NCBI RefSeq assembly: GCF_020329485.1
Contig: NZ_JAGKJI010000007.1
Location: 62,001-126,000, forward strand
Source: Bradyrhizobium cenepequi
GTDB lineage: Bacteria > Pseudomonadota > Alphaproteobacteria > Rhizobiales > Xanthobacteraceae
Length of the DNA: 64,000 nt
Direction of reading: 5' to 3'
Shown: piece after piece, positions 7,878 to 17,450 of the stretch
How positions within the stretch are numbered: the first letter of the stretch is position 1
Layout: each line of letters starts with the position of its first letter
The notes under the pieces: model-generated
The model's database searches: none
The model's input: the letters and a program-made list of their open reading frames with translations, nothing else
What the model was told of the DNA's origin: nothing
Translations under genes and position numbers: made by a program

Positions 7878-8290
7878 GCGAACCTCCATTGGTTCTGCGA
7901 CAGTCGAAGACCCCTGATTAATCCGCGACTCAAAGCTGCGATGTGAGATGTTTCACATCTCTCTTTTCGTTGATCGTCGCTGTTCCGTTCGCGCTTGGAT
8001 GCATCTCCGCGTCGCTGGCTGGAGAAACTCAACGCGCCGCAGTGCTCCATGGGCTCGACGCATAGGAGGCGCGGCTCTCGCCTCCTGCGCCTCCGCCCTC
8101 GCTCCGGCGCTGGTGATGACGGCAACCTGGCATGACACCAGACTTGCGCCCAGCCGCCGACTCTCTTCACCGAGCGTAACAATCGCGCGACGATGCCGCC
8201 TGATGCGTTCCCGATCGTGCCAATGGTCGCTTATAGTTGGGGTGACCGGCGCAACTCCTGCAATTGCTATCGATCGGAAGGAGCAGCACC
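7878..8290. other. Intergenic stretch without a convincing gene
   Basis: Open frames here (for example 7874-8182 on the minus strand) have Arg-rich translations and no plausible ribosome site, so I do not call them. The only structure seen is the CRP-type palindrome at 7941-7958. The plus-strand end holds the GGAAGGAG ribosome site (8276-8283) of the aminotransferase gene. Confidence 0.5.
7941..7958. promoter_or_regulatory. Perfect CRP/FNR-family palindrome ATGTGA-N6-TCACAT
   Basis: The sequence ATGTGAGATGTTTCACAT is an exact inverted repeat containing the E. coli CRP consensus TGTGA-N6-TCACA. It lies upstream of the minus-strand small gene at 7662-7877. A cAMP-receptor-like or other CRP/FNR-superfamily protein is the likely reader. 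Which of the several paralogues in rhizobia binds it cannot be told. Confidence 0.55.
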
Positions 8291-9388
8291 CTGACGGAGC
8301 TTTCTCGACGCAATTGGCTGTTGATCAGTACCGCCGCAGCCAGCAGTCTTTTGTATCCAGCCATGGCCGATGCATCGAAACACGACCGAATTCGTCTCTC
8401 CTTGAATGAAAATCCATTCGGTCCCTCGCCTCGGGCGTTGCAGGCGATCAAGGCGCACCTCGCCGGCCTCAGCCGCTATACCGGCGACGAACTCACCGAG
8501 CTGACGCAGACGATTGCCGCGCGCGAAAAAGTTGCTGCCGAGCAGGTCGTGCTTGGCGAGGTCCTCGACGTGCTCGGCCTGTATCTGTCCGCCCGCGGCG
8601 GTCCAGGCGGCGAGTTCGTCTATTCCGAGCCAGGCTACACTGCGCTGGTGGATGCCGTCTCGCCCGCCGGCGGCATCGTCGTCGGTGTTCCCCTCAACGA
8701 TCAGCTTCAGAACGATCTTCCCGCCATCGCCGCCAAGGTCAACGGACGGACGCGCGCGGTCTATCTTGTCAATCCGCACAACCCAAGCGGCACGGTGAGC
8801 GAGGCAGCGCAGTTCATCGAATTCGTGCACGAGCTCTCCAAACGCACCCTCGTGATCGTCGACGAGGCCTATCTTGAATTCACGCCGGATTTCGAGAAGC
8901 GAACCGTCGCCGGCCTCGTCCGCGCCGGTGACCACGTCGCTGTCTTCAGGACATTCGCAAAAATCTACGGGCTTGCGAGCCTGGCCATCGGCTGCACGCT
9001 GGCGCCCGCCGAACTGGCCAAATCGGTAAAGCAGCTCGGCATCGGTGCGTTCTTCGGACTCAATCGGCTCAGCCTGATCGCGGCAAACGCAAGTCTGAAA
9101 GATACGGACTATATTCCGTCTGTTCGCGCGAAGGTCGCGGCCGAGCGCGATGCGTGGCACGAGCTGTTCCGGAAACGGAAGGTTCGCTTCACGGACTCGC
9201 AGGGCAACTTCGTGTTCTTCGACGCCAGTCAGCCACAACAAGCCATTGCGACCGCGTTGGCGGCACAAGGCATCGACATCGGCCGCAGCTATCCGCCGCT
9301 CGATACCTGGGTGCGCATTTCGATTGGCCTGCCCGAGGAAAACGCGATCGCCCGGCGGGCTGTCGCGGGCCTGCTGCGCCCGACCTAA
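8291..9388 (+). CDS. Pyridoxal-phosphate aminotransferase, HisC-like, with Tat-type signal
   Basis: This fold-type I PLP aminotransferase of about 365 residues resembles histidinol-phosphate aminotransferase. It has LSLNENPFGPS at the N-terminal substrate loop, the cofactor motifs NPHNPSGT and DEAYLEF, and the Schiff-base lysine in TFAKIYGLA. It is unusual in starting with a twin-arginine signal-like segment (SRRNWLLISTAAASSLL), which would send a folded PLP enzyme to the periplasm. No ATG fits. The CTG at 8291 follows GGAAGGAG by seven bases, and a TTG at 8264 is the alternative. It is not next to his genes, so the substrate is unknown. It is convergent with the universal stress gene. Confidence 0.82.
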   Translation: MTELSRRNWLLISTAAASSLLYPAMADASKHDRIRLSLNENPFGPSPRALQAIKAHLAGLSRYTGDELTELTQTIAAREKVAAEQVVLGEVLDVLGLYLSARGGPGGEFVYSEPGYTALVDAVSPAGGIVVGVPLNDQLQNDLPAIAAKVNGRTRAVYLVNPHNPSGTVSEAAQFIEFVHELSKRTLVIVDEAYLEFTPDFEKRTVAGLVRAGDHVAVFRTFAKIYGLASLAIGCTLAPAELAKSVKQLGIGAFFGLNRLSLIAANASLKDTDYIPSVRAKVAAERDAWHELFRKRKVRFTDSQGNFVFFDASQPQQAIATALAAQGIDIGRSYPPLDTWVRISIGLPEENAIARRAVAGLLRPT

Positions 9389-9422
9389 TTCGGTCCTGAC
9401 CGACGACCCTGTTCGTGCCCTC

Positions 9423-10262
9423 TCAATGTGCGATCAGCAATGGAACGATCGCGTCGCGCAGCAAGGCTCGGGTCACGCCGCCAAAGATCATCTGGCTCGT
9501 TCGCGCATGGCTGTAAGCGCCGACCACGATCAGATCGCCAGTGTGTCGCCCAGCAAAACCAAGGATGGCGTCGGCGACCGAAGCGCCATTGGACCAAATC
9601 CGCTCGACCGCCACGTTTACGCCATGGCGGGACAGATACAGCCCCACATCGGCGCCGGGTTCCTCGCCATGGCGGTCATTCTTATGGGGGTCCACCAGGA
9701 GGACGGTCACCGACTGCGCGGCCGCAAGCAGCGGAAGCGCATCAGTGATGGCGCGGCGCGCCTCACGGCTGGCATTCCAGGCGACCACGATATGTTCGGC
9801 CGCGGACCCACTCCAATGCTCGGGCAACAGGAGGACCGGTACACCAGTCGCAAGCAGCAGCGACTCCGCCGACCATTCTTGCGGCAGGCCGTCTGCCCGC
9901 GGACTGCCGACGATCACGAGATCGGAATGCAGCGCATTCAGCGCCGCCCCTTCATTGGCTTCACCGGGCCGGATGCAACGAAACTCGCAACTGATGTCCT
10001 CGCGGGTGGAGACGGTCGCAAAGCTTTGATTGGCGGCTTTCGTCGCGGCCAGTTCGCTCGCCGTATGGCGTTGAATGAGTTCGCGAACCGCGGCCTGCCC
10101 TCGAACGAACGACTCGGAAGGATTGCCGTCCCAGCCGAACGGTACCACGAAGATTCCGACCAGATGCGCACGGTGACGGAATGCGAGTTTGACGGCATAG
10201 TCGGCACGCGCCTCGCCGGCAGGCGACGAATCGAAGAACACGGCTATCGTTCTCAGCGGCAC
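9423..10262 (-). CDS. Universal stress protein (two Usp halves)
   Basis: A 279-residue cytoplasmic protein of the UspA superfamily. The first half begins LRTIAVFFDSSPAGE and contains DLVIVGSPRADG. The second half begins HIVVAWNASREARRAI and ends with the GAYSHARTSQMIFGG nucleotide-loop-like motif and VPLLIAH. The GTG at 10262 is preferred to the ATG at 10307 because it aligns with the usual Usp start (VPLRTIAVF). It also leaves room for a transcript start near 10284, given the FixK-type box at 10319-10332. Universal stress genes are frequent members of the FixK/FNR regulon in rhizobia, which supports microoxic induction (inference). Confidence 0.88.
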   Translation of the reverse strand: MPLRTIAVFFDSSPAGEARADYAVKLAFRHRAHLVGIFVVPFGWDGNPSESFVRGQAAVRELIQRHTASELAATKAANQSFATVSTREDISCEFRCIRPGEANEGAALNALHSDLVIVGSPRADGLPQEWSAESLLLATGVPVLLLPEHWSGSAAEHIVVAWNASREARRAITDALPLLAAAQSVTVLLVDPHKNDRHGEEPGADVGLYLSRHGVNVAVERIWSNGASVADAILGFAGRHTGDLIVVGAYSHARTSQMIFGGVTRALLRDAIVPLLIAH

Positions 10263-10318
10263 GAAACACTCCCCAGCGAATTGATGAAAACACGTAGCGC
10301 GCGACAAGACAACAGCGG

Positions 10319-10332
10319 TTGACGTGGATCAA
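10319..10332. promoter_or_regulatory. FixK/FNR-type box TTGACGTGGATCAA
   Basis: TTGA-N6-TCAA with only one mismatch to the symmetrical anaerobox TTGAT-N4-ATCAA. Its centre is about 64 bases upstream of the GTG start of the universal stress gene on the minus strand, so a site at -41.5 would give a 5' leader of about 22 bases. This is the best-placed of the three boxes in the region. Confidence 0.68.
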
Positions 10333-10377
10333 TCGCGGCTTGCCAGCCCCTCACCCCACAAGCTGGCGGTTCGACGC

Positions 10378-10576
10378 TCATTCCGTCTCAACCTTGCGAG
10401 GCGGCGGTGGTCGTGTCGCGTGCATGGAGACGGTGTAGGGCTTCTCGAACTTCGTCATCTTCCAGACAATCGAGGACCCAGCCCTCTTCCTTTGCCTGCC
10501 TGTCTTTGGCCTGGAGGCCATCGTCGGTGCCTGTCCCGCGTTCGGTGGCAACCACCACGTTTTTCCTGTCGACCAT
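10378..10576 (-). pseudogene. Small hypothetical gene with a probable frameshift
   Basis: Translation from the ATG at 10576 (preceded by GAGGAC) gives MVDRKNVVVATERGTG... and reaches GWVLDC near 10468. After that point third positions in this frame stop favouring G/C and the reading ends as LEDDEVREAL... The overlapping frame from about 10464 to the stop at 10378 reads WKMTKFEKPYTVSMHATRPP with strongly G/C third positions. Dropping one C near 10463-10468 joins them into a single protein of about 65 residues. I therefore read this as one small gene broken by a one-base shift or a sequencing error. The family is not recognised. Confidence 0.45.
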
Positions 10577-10655
10577 GACTTGTCCTCGGTGATTGAAAGA
10601 CGCGCCGTCTCGCTGCGCAACTCAACAAAGAATGAAGCATTTGACGCGGCGCGGG

Positions 10656-10669
10656 TTGAGCGAAATCAA
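10656..10669. promoter_or_regulatory. FixK/FNR-type box TTGAGCGAAATCAA
   Basis: TTGA-N6-TCAA again. On the minus strand, activation at -41.5 would start a transcript near 10621, 45 bases before the small frameshifted gene. On the plus strand it would start near 10704, about 120 bases before the HlyD/RbbA operon. Either or both could be targets. Confidence 0.55.
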
Positions 10670-10822
10670 CTTCGTGGCGCGCGTCAGCAAGTCGATTGCG
10701 TCGAACCAGCGCCGGAACGCGATCAATGAGACCCTCGGCGCCGGAACTTGCGTTACGTCAACAGGCTGCGGATGCGGCGGTGCAAGATTGCAAAGTGGTT
10801 CTGCAACTCAAGGCACCGACCG

Positions 10823-11917
10823 ATGCAAGATCAAATCGAAGAGATCAAAGGAGGCGCGCCAGCCGCCGATGCGTCTCAGTCGCCTTCGCCTGCCCCCGTC
10901 CCCCAGCATCTGCCCGTGCCGGTCCGTCGAAACGGTAAACGGCGCGGTTTGCGGATCACGGCAGCGCTCCTCCTCATTGCGCTCGGCGCCGGTGGCGGCG
11001 GCTATTACATCTGGAAGCAAGCGCATCCGCCGCTGCCTGTCGGTATCAGCGTCGGCAACGGCCGCATCGAAGCCGACGAAATCGACATCAGCACGAAATA
11101 TGCCGGACGCGTGTACGAACTGCTCGCCGATATCGGCGACATGGTTGCGCCCGGACAGGTCGCGGCGCGAATGGATGCGCGCGATCTCGAGCAGTCGCTT
11201 TCTAAATCGTTGGCTCAAGGCCGGCAGGCACAGCGCGCGATCGAGGAAGCCGAGGCCGTGCTCAGCCAGCAGCAGGCACAGAAGACCCTGGCCGAGCAGG
11301 AAAACCAGCGGACAGACTACCTCCACAAGAATGGCTGGGCGACCAAGGAATTGATGGACCAGCGCAAGCAACAGCTCGACGCCGCCAATGGTGCGCTTGC
11401 CGCGGCGCAGGCCAGGGTGCTCGAAACTCAGCACGCGCTGGAAGCCGCTCAGCATGACGCAGGGCTCTACAAGGTGCAGATCGCGGACAATACGCTGGTG
11501 GCGCCGAAGCAGGGCCGGATTCAGTACCGTCTCACCAATATCGGCGAGGTCCTTGCGGCGGGCGGCAAGGTCTTCACGATGTTGGATCTGACCTATGTCT
11601 ACATGGACATCTACCTGCCGACGACCGAGGCCGGCAAGGTGAAGGTCGGCGCTGATGCGCGGATCGTTCTGGACGCCTACCCCGATCACCCGATCCCGGC
11701 GAAGGTCACCTTTGTCGCGAGCCAGGCGCAGTTCACGCCCAAGACCGTCGAGACCAAGACCGAGCGGGACAAGCTGATGTTTCGCATCCGGGTGCGCATC
11801 GACCCGGAACGTCTGCTTGCGCGCGCGGATGCGGTCAGAAGTGGCCTGCCCGGTGTCGGCTATGTCCGCTGGGATCCCGCGATTGCATGGCCGGCGAAGC
11901 TGCAGGGTGCTCCATGA
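10823..11917 (+). CDS. HlyD-family membrane fusion protein (YhiI-like)
   Basis: This 364-residue adaptor has one N-terminal membrane anchor ([20 protein letters not shown], near residues 50-70). A lipoyl-like half follows ([18 protein letters not shown]), then a coiled-coil hairpin rich in Gln and Ala with repeated [16 protein letters not shown] heptads, the second lipoyl half ([15 protein letters not shown]) and a beta-barrel domain. The start at 10823 is taken because the longer frame upstream is Arg/Cys-rich and unlike the family. The stop overlaps the RbbA start (ATGA), so the two are coupled. The order adaptor, double-ATPase permease, permease matches E. coli yhiI-rbbA-yhhJ. The substrate is unknown. 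Confidence 0.9.
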   Translation: MQDQIEEIKGGAPAADASQSPSPAPVPQHLPVPVRRNGKRRGLRITAALLLIALGAGGGGYYIWKQAHPPLPVGISVGNGRIEADEIDISTKYAGRVYELLADIGDMVAPGQVAARMDARDLEQSLSKSLAQGRQAQRAIEEAEAVLSQQQAQKTLAEQENQRTDYLHKNGWATKELMDQRKQQLDAANGALAAAQARVLETQHALEAAQHDAGLYKVQIADNTLVAPKQGRIQYRLTNIGEVLAAGGKVFTMLDLTYVYMDIYLPTTEAGKVKVGADARIVLDAYPDHPIPAKVTFVASQAQFTPKTVETKTERDKLMFRIRVRIDPERLLARADAVRSGLPGVGYVRWDPAIAWPAKLQGAP

Positions 11918-14658
11918 ACGGCAGCGACGAACCGGTCGCAATCGTTCGAGCCTTCTCTCATCGCTACCGCTCGGTGACGGCGCTCGATTGCATCTCGGCC
12001 GACATTCCCGCCGGACGCCTGGTCGGCCTGATCGGACCTGACGGCGTCGGCAAATCCTCCCTGCTCGCGATCCTGGCGGGCGCGCGGAAGATCCAGGAGG
12101 GCGCGGTCGCCGTTCTCGGCACCGACATCTCCAAGGCCGCCGAGCGCGCCTTGATCTGTCCGCGCATCGCCTACATGCCGCAGGGACTCGGCAAGAATCT
12201 CTATCCCGACCTGAGCGTCAGGGAGAATGTCGAATTTTTCGGCCGGCTGTTCGAGCAGTCGCGCAGGGAGCGTGAGTGGCGCATCAAGGAACTCCTGGAA
12301 AGCACCGGGCTTGCGCCATTCGCCGACCGGCCGGCCAGCAAGCTGTCGGGCGGAATGCGGCAGAAGCTCGGGCTCTGCTGCTCGCTGATCCATGATCCGG
12401 ATCTCCTGATCCTCGACGAGCCGACGACGGGCGTCGATCCGCTGTCGCGCCGCCAATTCTGGGATCTTATCGACCGCATACGAGGTCGCACGGCGAAAAT
12501 GAGCGTGGTGGTCGCCACCGCCTACATGGAGGAGGCCGAGCGTTTCGATTGGCTGTTCGCGATGAACGAGGGAAAGATTCTCGCGACCGGATCGCCCTCC
12601 GATCTCAAACAGCAAACCGGCACCCAATCGATCGAGGACGCCTTCGTCACCCTGCTCCCGCATCGACAACTTACCGGCAACGAAAAGCCGATCGGTCCAC
12701 CGCTCGACGGTCATGCCGAGCCCGTCATTCTCGCCAAGGACCTGACCTGCCGGTTCGGCGACTTCACCGCCGTTGACCGCGTGAATTTCACGATCCGCCG
12801 CGGCGAGATCTTTGGCTTCGTCGGCTCGAACGGATCAGGCAAGACGACGACGATGAAGATGCTCACCGGGCTGTTGCCGCCGTCCGAGGGCGAGGCGCTG
12901 ATCTTCGGCGAAGTGCTGCGCGCCGGCGATCTCGAAGCGCGCCGCCGTGTCGGCTATATGTCGCAATCCTTTTCCCTTTACGGGGAACTCACGGTCCGGC
13001 AAAACTTGGTCCTGCACGCGCGCCTGTTTCACCTGCCTCCGACGTTTGCCGAGGCGCGCATCGCGGAGCTGATCGAGAAGTGCGGCCTCGCCGACTATCT
13101 CGACGATCTCGCCTCCTCGCTCCCGCTCGGGATCAGGCAGCGGCTGTCGCTTGCGGTCGCCGTCGTCCACACGCCGGACCTCTTGATCCTGGACGAACCG
13201 ACCTCCGGCGTCGACCCGCTGGCGCGCGACCAGTTCTGGCAGCTTCTGATCGACCTGTCGCGCAATCAGGGAATGACCATTTTCGTCTCGACGCATTTCA
13301 TGAACGAGGCGGCGCGCTGCGATCGGCTGTCGCTGATGCACGAAGGGCGCGTGCTGGCCACCGACACGCCGGCCGGACTGGTCAAGGCGAGGAACGCCAA
13401 CAGCCTCGAAGACGCGTTCATCGGTTTTCTCGAGCAGGAAAAGCCAAGCGCGCCATCCGTTCTAACCCTCGAACAGCCCGAAGCAATTGCCTCCGAGCCC
13501 GACAAGACAACCAGCCGCGACAGCAGGCGCAGCTTTTTCAGCTTTCGGCGGCTGTTCGCCTATACGATCCGCGAGGGCCTTGAGCTGGTGCGCGATCGCA
13601 TCCGGCTGATGTTCGCTCTGTTCGGAACCGCGCTGCTGATGATCGTGTTCGGCTTCGGCATTTCAGCCGACGTCAACAATCTCAGCTTTGCCGTGCTGGA
13701 CCGCGATCAGACGCCCGAAAGCCGCGCCTATCTGTCGGAGCTGAGAGGATCGCCCTACTTTCTCGAAAAGCCTCCGCTGACGGACTATGCGGAGCTCGAT
13801 CGCCGCCTGAAGAACGGCGACATCTCGGTCAGCATCGAGATTCCGCCGAACTTCGGCCTCGATATCAAGCGCGGACGACCCGCCTATGTCTCCGCATGGA
13901 TCGACGGCGCCATGCCGTTCCGCGCCTCGACCATTCGGGGCTACCTGCAGGGCATGCACCAGCTCTATCTGAGCGATCCCGTGCTGGACACGACGAAGGC
14001 GGCAGCGCCCCTGCCGGCCAATATCGAAGTCCGGTTCAAATATAACCAGGACTTTGACAGCATCTACGCCATGGTGCCATCGACCCTTGCGATGATGCTC
14101 GCGCTGTTTCCGGCCATCCTGATGGCGCTCGCGGTCGTTCGCGAGAAGGAGCTTGGCTCGATCACCAACCTCTACGTCACCCCGGTGACGCGGCTGGAAT
14201 TTCTCGTCGGCAAGCAGCTCCCCTACGTTGCGGTCGCGCTGATCAATTTCATCATCATGTTCGCGATGGCGGTGTTCATTTTCAACGTGCCGCTGAAGGG
14301 CAGCTTCGTGGCGCTGCTTGCCGGCACGATCATCTACGTCTTCACGACGACCGGCTACGGCATGCTGATCTCGACCTTCTGCACGACCCAGATCGCGGCG
14401 CTGTTCGGCACCGCGATCCTCACCATCCTGCCGGCGCAGCAGTTTTCGGGCATGATGACGCCGGTCTCTTCGCTTTCCGGCTCGGCGCAACTCATCGGCC
14501 TTTGCTTCCCGATGAGTTATTATCGCCCGATCAGCGTCGGCACCTTCACCAAGGGACTGGGGCTTACCGATCTCGGTTCGAGCATTCTCATGCTCCTGGT
14601 GTTCGTCCCCGTGCTGACGTCGCTCAGCATGATGCTGCTTCCAAAGCAGGAGCGCTGA
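11914..14658 (+). CDS. rbbA: ABC transporter with two ATPase domains fused to an ABC-2 permease (RbbA/YhiH type)
   Basis: A 914-residue protein. The first nucleotide-binding domain has Walker [10 protein letters not shown], signature LSGGMRQKL and Walker [13 protein letters not shown]. The second has [22 protein letters not shown] and a signature read as LPLGIRQRL, the divergent form usual in this family. From about residue 550 an ABC-2 permease follows, with a first helix near [19 protein letters not shown], a large periplasmic loop and five further helices. E. coli RbbA was first described as ribosome-associated, but the fused permease and the HlyD neighbour point to export. It starts inside the HlyD stop and is followed four bases later by the second permease. 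Confidence 0.93.
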   Translation: MNGSDEPVAIVRAFSHRYRSVTALDCISADIPAGRLVGLIGPDGVGKSSLLAILAGARKIQEGAVAVLGTDISKAAERALICPRIAYMPQGLGKNLYPDLSVRENVEFFGRLFEQSRREREWRIKELLESTGLAPFADRPASKLSGGMRQKLGLCCSLIHDPDLLILDEPTTGVDPLSRRQFWDLIDRIRGRTAKMSVVVATAYMEEAERFDWLFAMNEGKILATGSPSDLKQQTGTQSIEDAFVTLLPHRQLTGNEKPIGPPLDGHAEPVILAKDLTCRFGDFTAVDRVNFTIRRGEIFGFVGSNGSGKTTTMKMLTGLLPPSEGEALIFGEVLRAGDLEARRRVGYMSQSFSLYGELTVRQNLVLHARLFHLPPTFAEARIAELIEKCGLADYLDDLASSLPLGIRQRLSLAVAVVHTPDLLILDEPTSGVDPLARDQFWQLLIDLSRNQGMTIFVSTHFMNEAARCDRLSLMHEGRVLATDTPAGLVKARNANSLEDAFIGFLEQEKPSAPSVLTLEQPEAIASEPDKTTSRDSRRSFFSFRRLFAYTIREGLELVRDRIRLMFALFGTALLMIVFGFGISADVNNLSFAVLDRDQTPESRAYLSELRGSPYFLEKPPLTDYAELDRRLKNGDISVSIEIPPNFGLDIKRGRPAYVSAWIDGAMPFRASTIRGYLQGMHQLYLSDPVLDTTKAAAPLPANIEVRFKYNQDFDSIYAMVPSTLAMMLALFPAILMALAVVREKELGSITNLYVTPVTRLEFLVGKQLPYVAVALINFIIMFAMAVFIFNVPLKGSFVALLAGTIIYVFTTTGYGMLISTFCTTQIAALFGTAILTILPAQQFSGMMTPVSSLSGSAQLIGLCFPMSYYRPISVGTFTKGLGLTDLGSSILMLLVFVPVLTSLSMMLLPKQER

Positions 14659-14662
14659 GACG

Positions 14663-15790
14663 ATGCGCTCTCTCTCCAACATCTTCTGGCTCGGCACCAA
14701 GGAACTGCGCAGCTTCTTCAGCGACTGGGTGCTGCTTGGGTTCGTGATCTACTCGTTCTCGCTTGCCGTCATCAGCCAGGCGCAAAGCAATGCCCAGGAG
14801 GTGTTCCATGCCTCAATTGGGGTGGTCGATGAAGATCACTCGGAATTGTCCCGCCGGATCACGCATGCATTCCTGATGCCCTATTTCAAGGAGCCGGTGG
14901 CAATCGCGCAGGCCGATATCGAGCATCTAATGGATACCGGCAAATACACCTTCGTCATCGATATTCCGCCCAACTTCCAGCGCGACGTTCTGGCGGGCCG
15001 CCAGCCCGGACTGCAGATCAATGTCGACGCCACTGCGATGATTCAGGCCGGCCTCGGATCGGGCTACGCGCAACAGATCATCAATACCGAAATCGCCCAG
15101 TTTGTCTCGCAGGTGGAACGTGTGCCGGAATCGCCCGTCAATCTGGCGGTCCGGATCGCATTCAATCCCAACGTGACAACCGCCTGGTTCTCCAGTGTCA
15201 TGGGCATCATCTCGAGCGTCACCATGCTTGCGATCATCCTCGCCGGCGCCGCGCTGGTGCGCGAGCGCGAGCACGGCACGATGGATCATCTGCTGGTAAT
15301 GCCGCTGAGCCCGTTCGAGATCGCGATGTCGAAGATCTGGGCCAATGGGTTCGTCATCGCGGTCGCAGTCGGCCTGTCGCTCTATCTGGTGGTCCGCCTG
15401 CTCCTGAAGATCCCGATCGCCGGCTCGATCCCACTGTTCACGCTTGGGACCATCCTCTACCTTTTCTTCGCGACCGCGATCGGGCTGTTCCTGGGCACGG
15501 TCGCGCGATCCATGCCGCAGCTTGGCCTCCTCTACATGCTCGTCGCCGTTCCCATGAACGTCCTGTCCGGCGGCGCCACGCCGCTGGAGAGCATGCCGCC
15601 CTGGCTCGCGACCGTGATGCAGGCTTCGCCCTCGACCCACTTCGTCTCCTTCGCGCAGGCGATCCTTTATCGCGGCGCCGGTCTTGATGTCGTGTGGCCG
15701 CAATTCCTCGCCGTCGCCGGCATCGCCTCGCTGTTTCTTTTCCTGTCGATCCTGCGCTTCCGGTCCACACTCAGTTCGGCGTCGAATTAG
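14663..15790 (+). CDS. ABC-2 type transporter permease (YhhJ-like)
   Basis: This 375-residue permease has an N-terminal helix (WVLLGFVIYSFSLAVISQ), a large periplasmic domain (about residues 45-175) and five C-terminal helices with the ABC-2 motif LVREREHGTMDHLLVMPLS. It pairs with the permease half of the upstream RbbA protein to complete the transporter. The gene starts four bases after the rbbA stop and is the last gene of the operon. No terminator hairpin is evident in the 150 bases to the convergent enoyl-CoA hydratase gene. Confidence 0.92.
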   Translation: MRSLSNIFWLGTKELRSFFSDWVLLGFVIYSFSLAVISQAQSNAQEVFHASIGVVDEDHSELSRRITHAFLMPYFKEPVAIAQADIEHLMDTGKYTFVIDIPPNFQRDVLAGRQPGLQINVDATAMIQAGLGSGYAQQIINTEIAQFVSQVERVPESPVNLAVRIAFNPNVTTAWFSSVMGIISSVTMLAIILAGAALVREREHGTMDHLLVMPLSPFEIAMSKIWANGFVIAVAVGLSLYLVVRLLLKIPIAGSIPLFTLGTILYLFFATAIGLFLGTVARSMPQLGLLYMLVAVPMNVLSGGATPLESMPPWLATVMQASPSTHFVSFAQAILYRGAGLDVVWPQFLAVAGIASLFLFLSILRFRSTLSSASN

Positions 15791-15941
15791 CGACTGCGGA
15801 CAATCACGTTCGCGTGCTCTGCCGGCCGCTTGATCTTCGTCAACATCGAACGAGCCAGAACGCAACTGGCCGGGCAATGAAGCAAGTTCGCGGCGGACGC
15901 AAAGCGGTTTGCACCAGCGAGTCCAGCATCGACGGATCGCA

Positions 15942-16748
15942 CTATCGTCCCTTGAACCGCGGCTTCCGCCGTTCCAGGAATGCCGCGACGCCTTCCTTGT
16001 GGTCTTCGGTCATGCTTGCCAGCGCGAACTGGTCGACATCCATATGGGCAGCCAGATCATCGAGCGCATGTGCCAGGCGGTTGACCGTGAGCTTTGTCAT
16101 GGCAACCGAGATCGGCGGCTGCGCTGCGACTTTTGTCGCGAGTGCCATGGCGGCGTCAAACGCCTTGCCCGGCTCGGCCACCTGCTCCACCAATCCCCAT
16201 TCGTAGGCGTCCGCGGCGGAGATGCGGTCGTCGGCGAGGATCACGGCCTGCTTGGTCCGTGCCGGCCCTATCAGGTGCAGCATGCGTGGCACGCTCTGCC
16301 AGCTCATGTTCATGCCAAGCCCGATCTCGGGCACGCGCATATGGGCATCGCGCGCCATCACGCGGAAGTCGAGCGCGACCGCCAGCGCCACGCCGCCGCC
16401 AATGCAGAACCCCTCGATCGCGCCGATCGTGACCTGTTCCATGTCCTGCCAGGCCCGCGACAGCCGCGGCCCCAGTTTCAGGTGGCGGCGCAGCGTGCCG
16501 ATGTCCATGGTGCGGCGCGAACGGCCTTCGGCGTCCTTGAGGTCGAATCCGGCGCTGAAGGATTTGGCGCCGCCGGTCAGCACGACCACGGAGGTCGCGC
16601 CATCATCCTCGAAACTGCGCGCGGCATCGGTGAGCTGGCGAAGCGCCTCCGGCGACAGCGCATTGATGCCGTCGCCGCGGTCAAAGCGCACGACCGCGAT
16701 CCGGCCTTCCGGACCCAGGCCTTTTTCGATTCTTATGTATTCCGCCAC
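15942..16748 (-). CDS. Enoyl-CoA hydratase/isomerase family protein
   Basis: This 268-residue crotonase-fold protein has the oxyanion-hole motifs [11 protein letters not shown] and [20 protein letters not shown]. The second glutamate position is occupied in the [20 protein letters not shown] segment, consistent with a hydratase or isomerase, but the substrate cannot be set from sequence. It is divergent from the nitrile hydratase genes with 81 bases between starts, so the two may share a control region. A metabolic link (for example handling the acid released from a nitrile as its CoA ester) is speculation. Confidence 0.88.
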   Translation of the reverse strand: MAEYIRIEKGLGPEGRIAVVRFDRGDGINALSPEALRQLTDAARSFEDDGATSVVVLTGGAKSFSAGFDLKDAEGRSRRTMDIGTLRRHLKLGPRLSRAWQDMEQVTIGAIEGFCIGGGVALAVALDFRVMARDAHMRVPEIGLGMNMSWQSVPRMLHLIGPARTKQAVILADDRISAADAYEWGLVEQVAEPGKAFDAAMALATKVAAQPPISVAMTKLTVNRLAHALDDLAAHMDVDQFALASMTEDHKEGVAAFLERRKPRFKGR

Positions 16749-16829
16749 GATTGCCTCCCTGTCATGGCGGAAATGCTAGCAGACTCGACGCCTCGACATA
16801 CCCTGGATTTTTCGCCTATCTTCGCCGCC

Positions 16830-17450
16830 ATGAGCGAACATCATCACGACCACGACCATTCGGAACTGTCCGAGACCGAGCTGCGCGTGCGCGCGCTCGA
16901 GACGATCCTGACCGAGAAGGGTTATGTCGAGCCGGCCGCGCTCGACGCCATCATACAGGCCTATGAGACCCGGATCGGCCCGCATAACGGCGCGCGGGTC
17001 GTCGCCAAGGCGTGGACGAATCCCGCGTTCAAGCAGGCCCTGCTCGAAGACGGCACGCAGGCCGTCGGCACGCTCGGTCATGTCAGCCGCGTCGGCGACC
17101 ACCTCGTCGTGGTCGAGAACACGCCTGATCGCCACAACATGGTCGTTTGCACCTTGTGCTCCTGCTACCCCTGGGAAATGCTCGGCCTGCCGCCGGTCTG
17201 GTACAAGGCCGCACCCTATCGCTCCCGCGCGGTGAAGGACCCGCGTGGTGTGCTCGCCGATTTCGGCGTGACGCTGCCGAAGGAGACCGAAATCCGCGTC
17301 TGGGACTCGACCGCCGAGACCCGCTTCCTGGTGCTACCGATGCGGCCCGACGGCACCGAAGGCTGGAGCGAGGCGCAGCTTGCCGAGCTCGTGACGCGCG
17401 ATTCCATGATCGGCACCGGATTTCCGAAGCGGCCGGGAGCGCCGTCATGA
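16830..17450 (+). CDS. nthA: Nitrile hydratase alpha subunit, cobalt type
   Basis: A 206-residue protein. The metal-binding claw is C107-T-L-C110-S-C112, and Thr at the second position marks the cobalt form (the iron form has CSLCSC). Cys110 and Cys112 are the residues oxidised to sulfinate and sulfenate in this family. The N-terminus is His/Asp-rich ([12 protein letters not shown]). The start at 16830 was chosen because the open frame upstream is the antisense of the enoyl-CoA hydratase gene. It hydrates nitriles to amides as an alpha-beta heterodimer. Its stop overlaps the beta start (ATGA). No amidase or cobalt transporter gene is adjacent. Confidence 0.95.
   Translation: MSEHHHDHDHSELSETELRVRALETILTEKGYVEPAALDAIIQAYETRIGPHNGARVVAKAWTNPAFKQALLEDGTQAVGTLGHVSRVGDHLVVVENTPDRHNMVVCTLCSCYPWEMLGLPPVWYKAAPYRSRAVKDPRGVLADFGVTLPKETEIRVWDSTAETRFLVLPMRPDGTEGWSEAQLAELVTRDSMIGTGFPKRPGAPS

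Noticed and set aside
7874..8182. Minus-strand frame of 102 codons between the small exported protein and the aminotransferase
   Set aside because: Arg-rich translation without domain or ribosome site, and it overlaps the better-supported small gene.
13663..14700. Minus-strand frame of 345 codons
   Set aside because: Antisense to the permease half of RbbA; the composition (Arg, His, Asp) is that of a shadow of hydrophobic codons.
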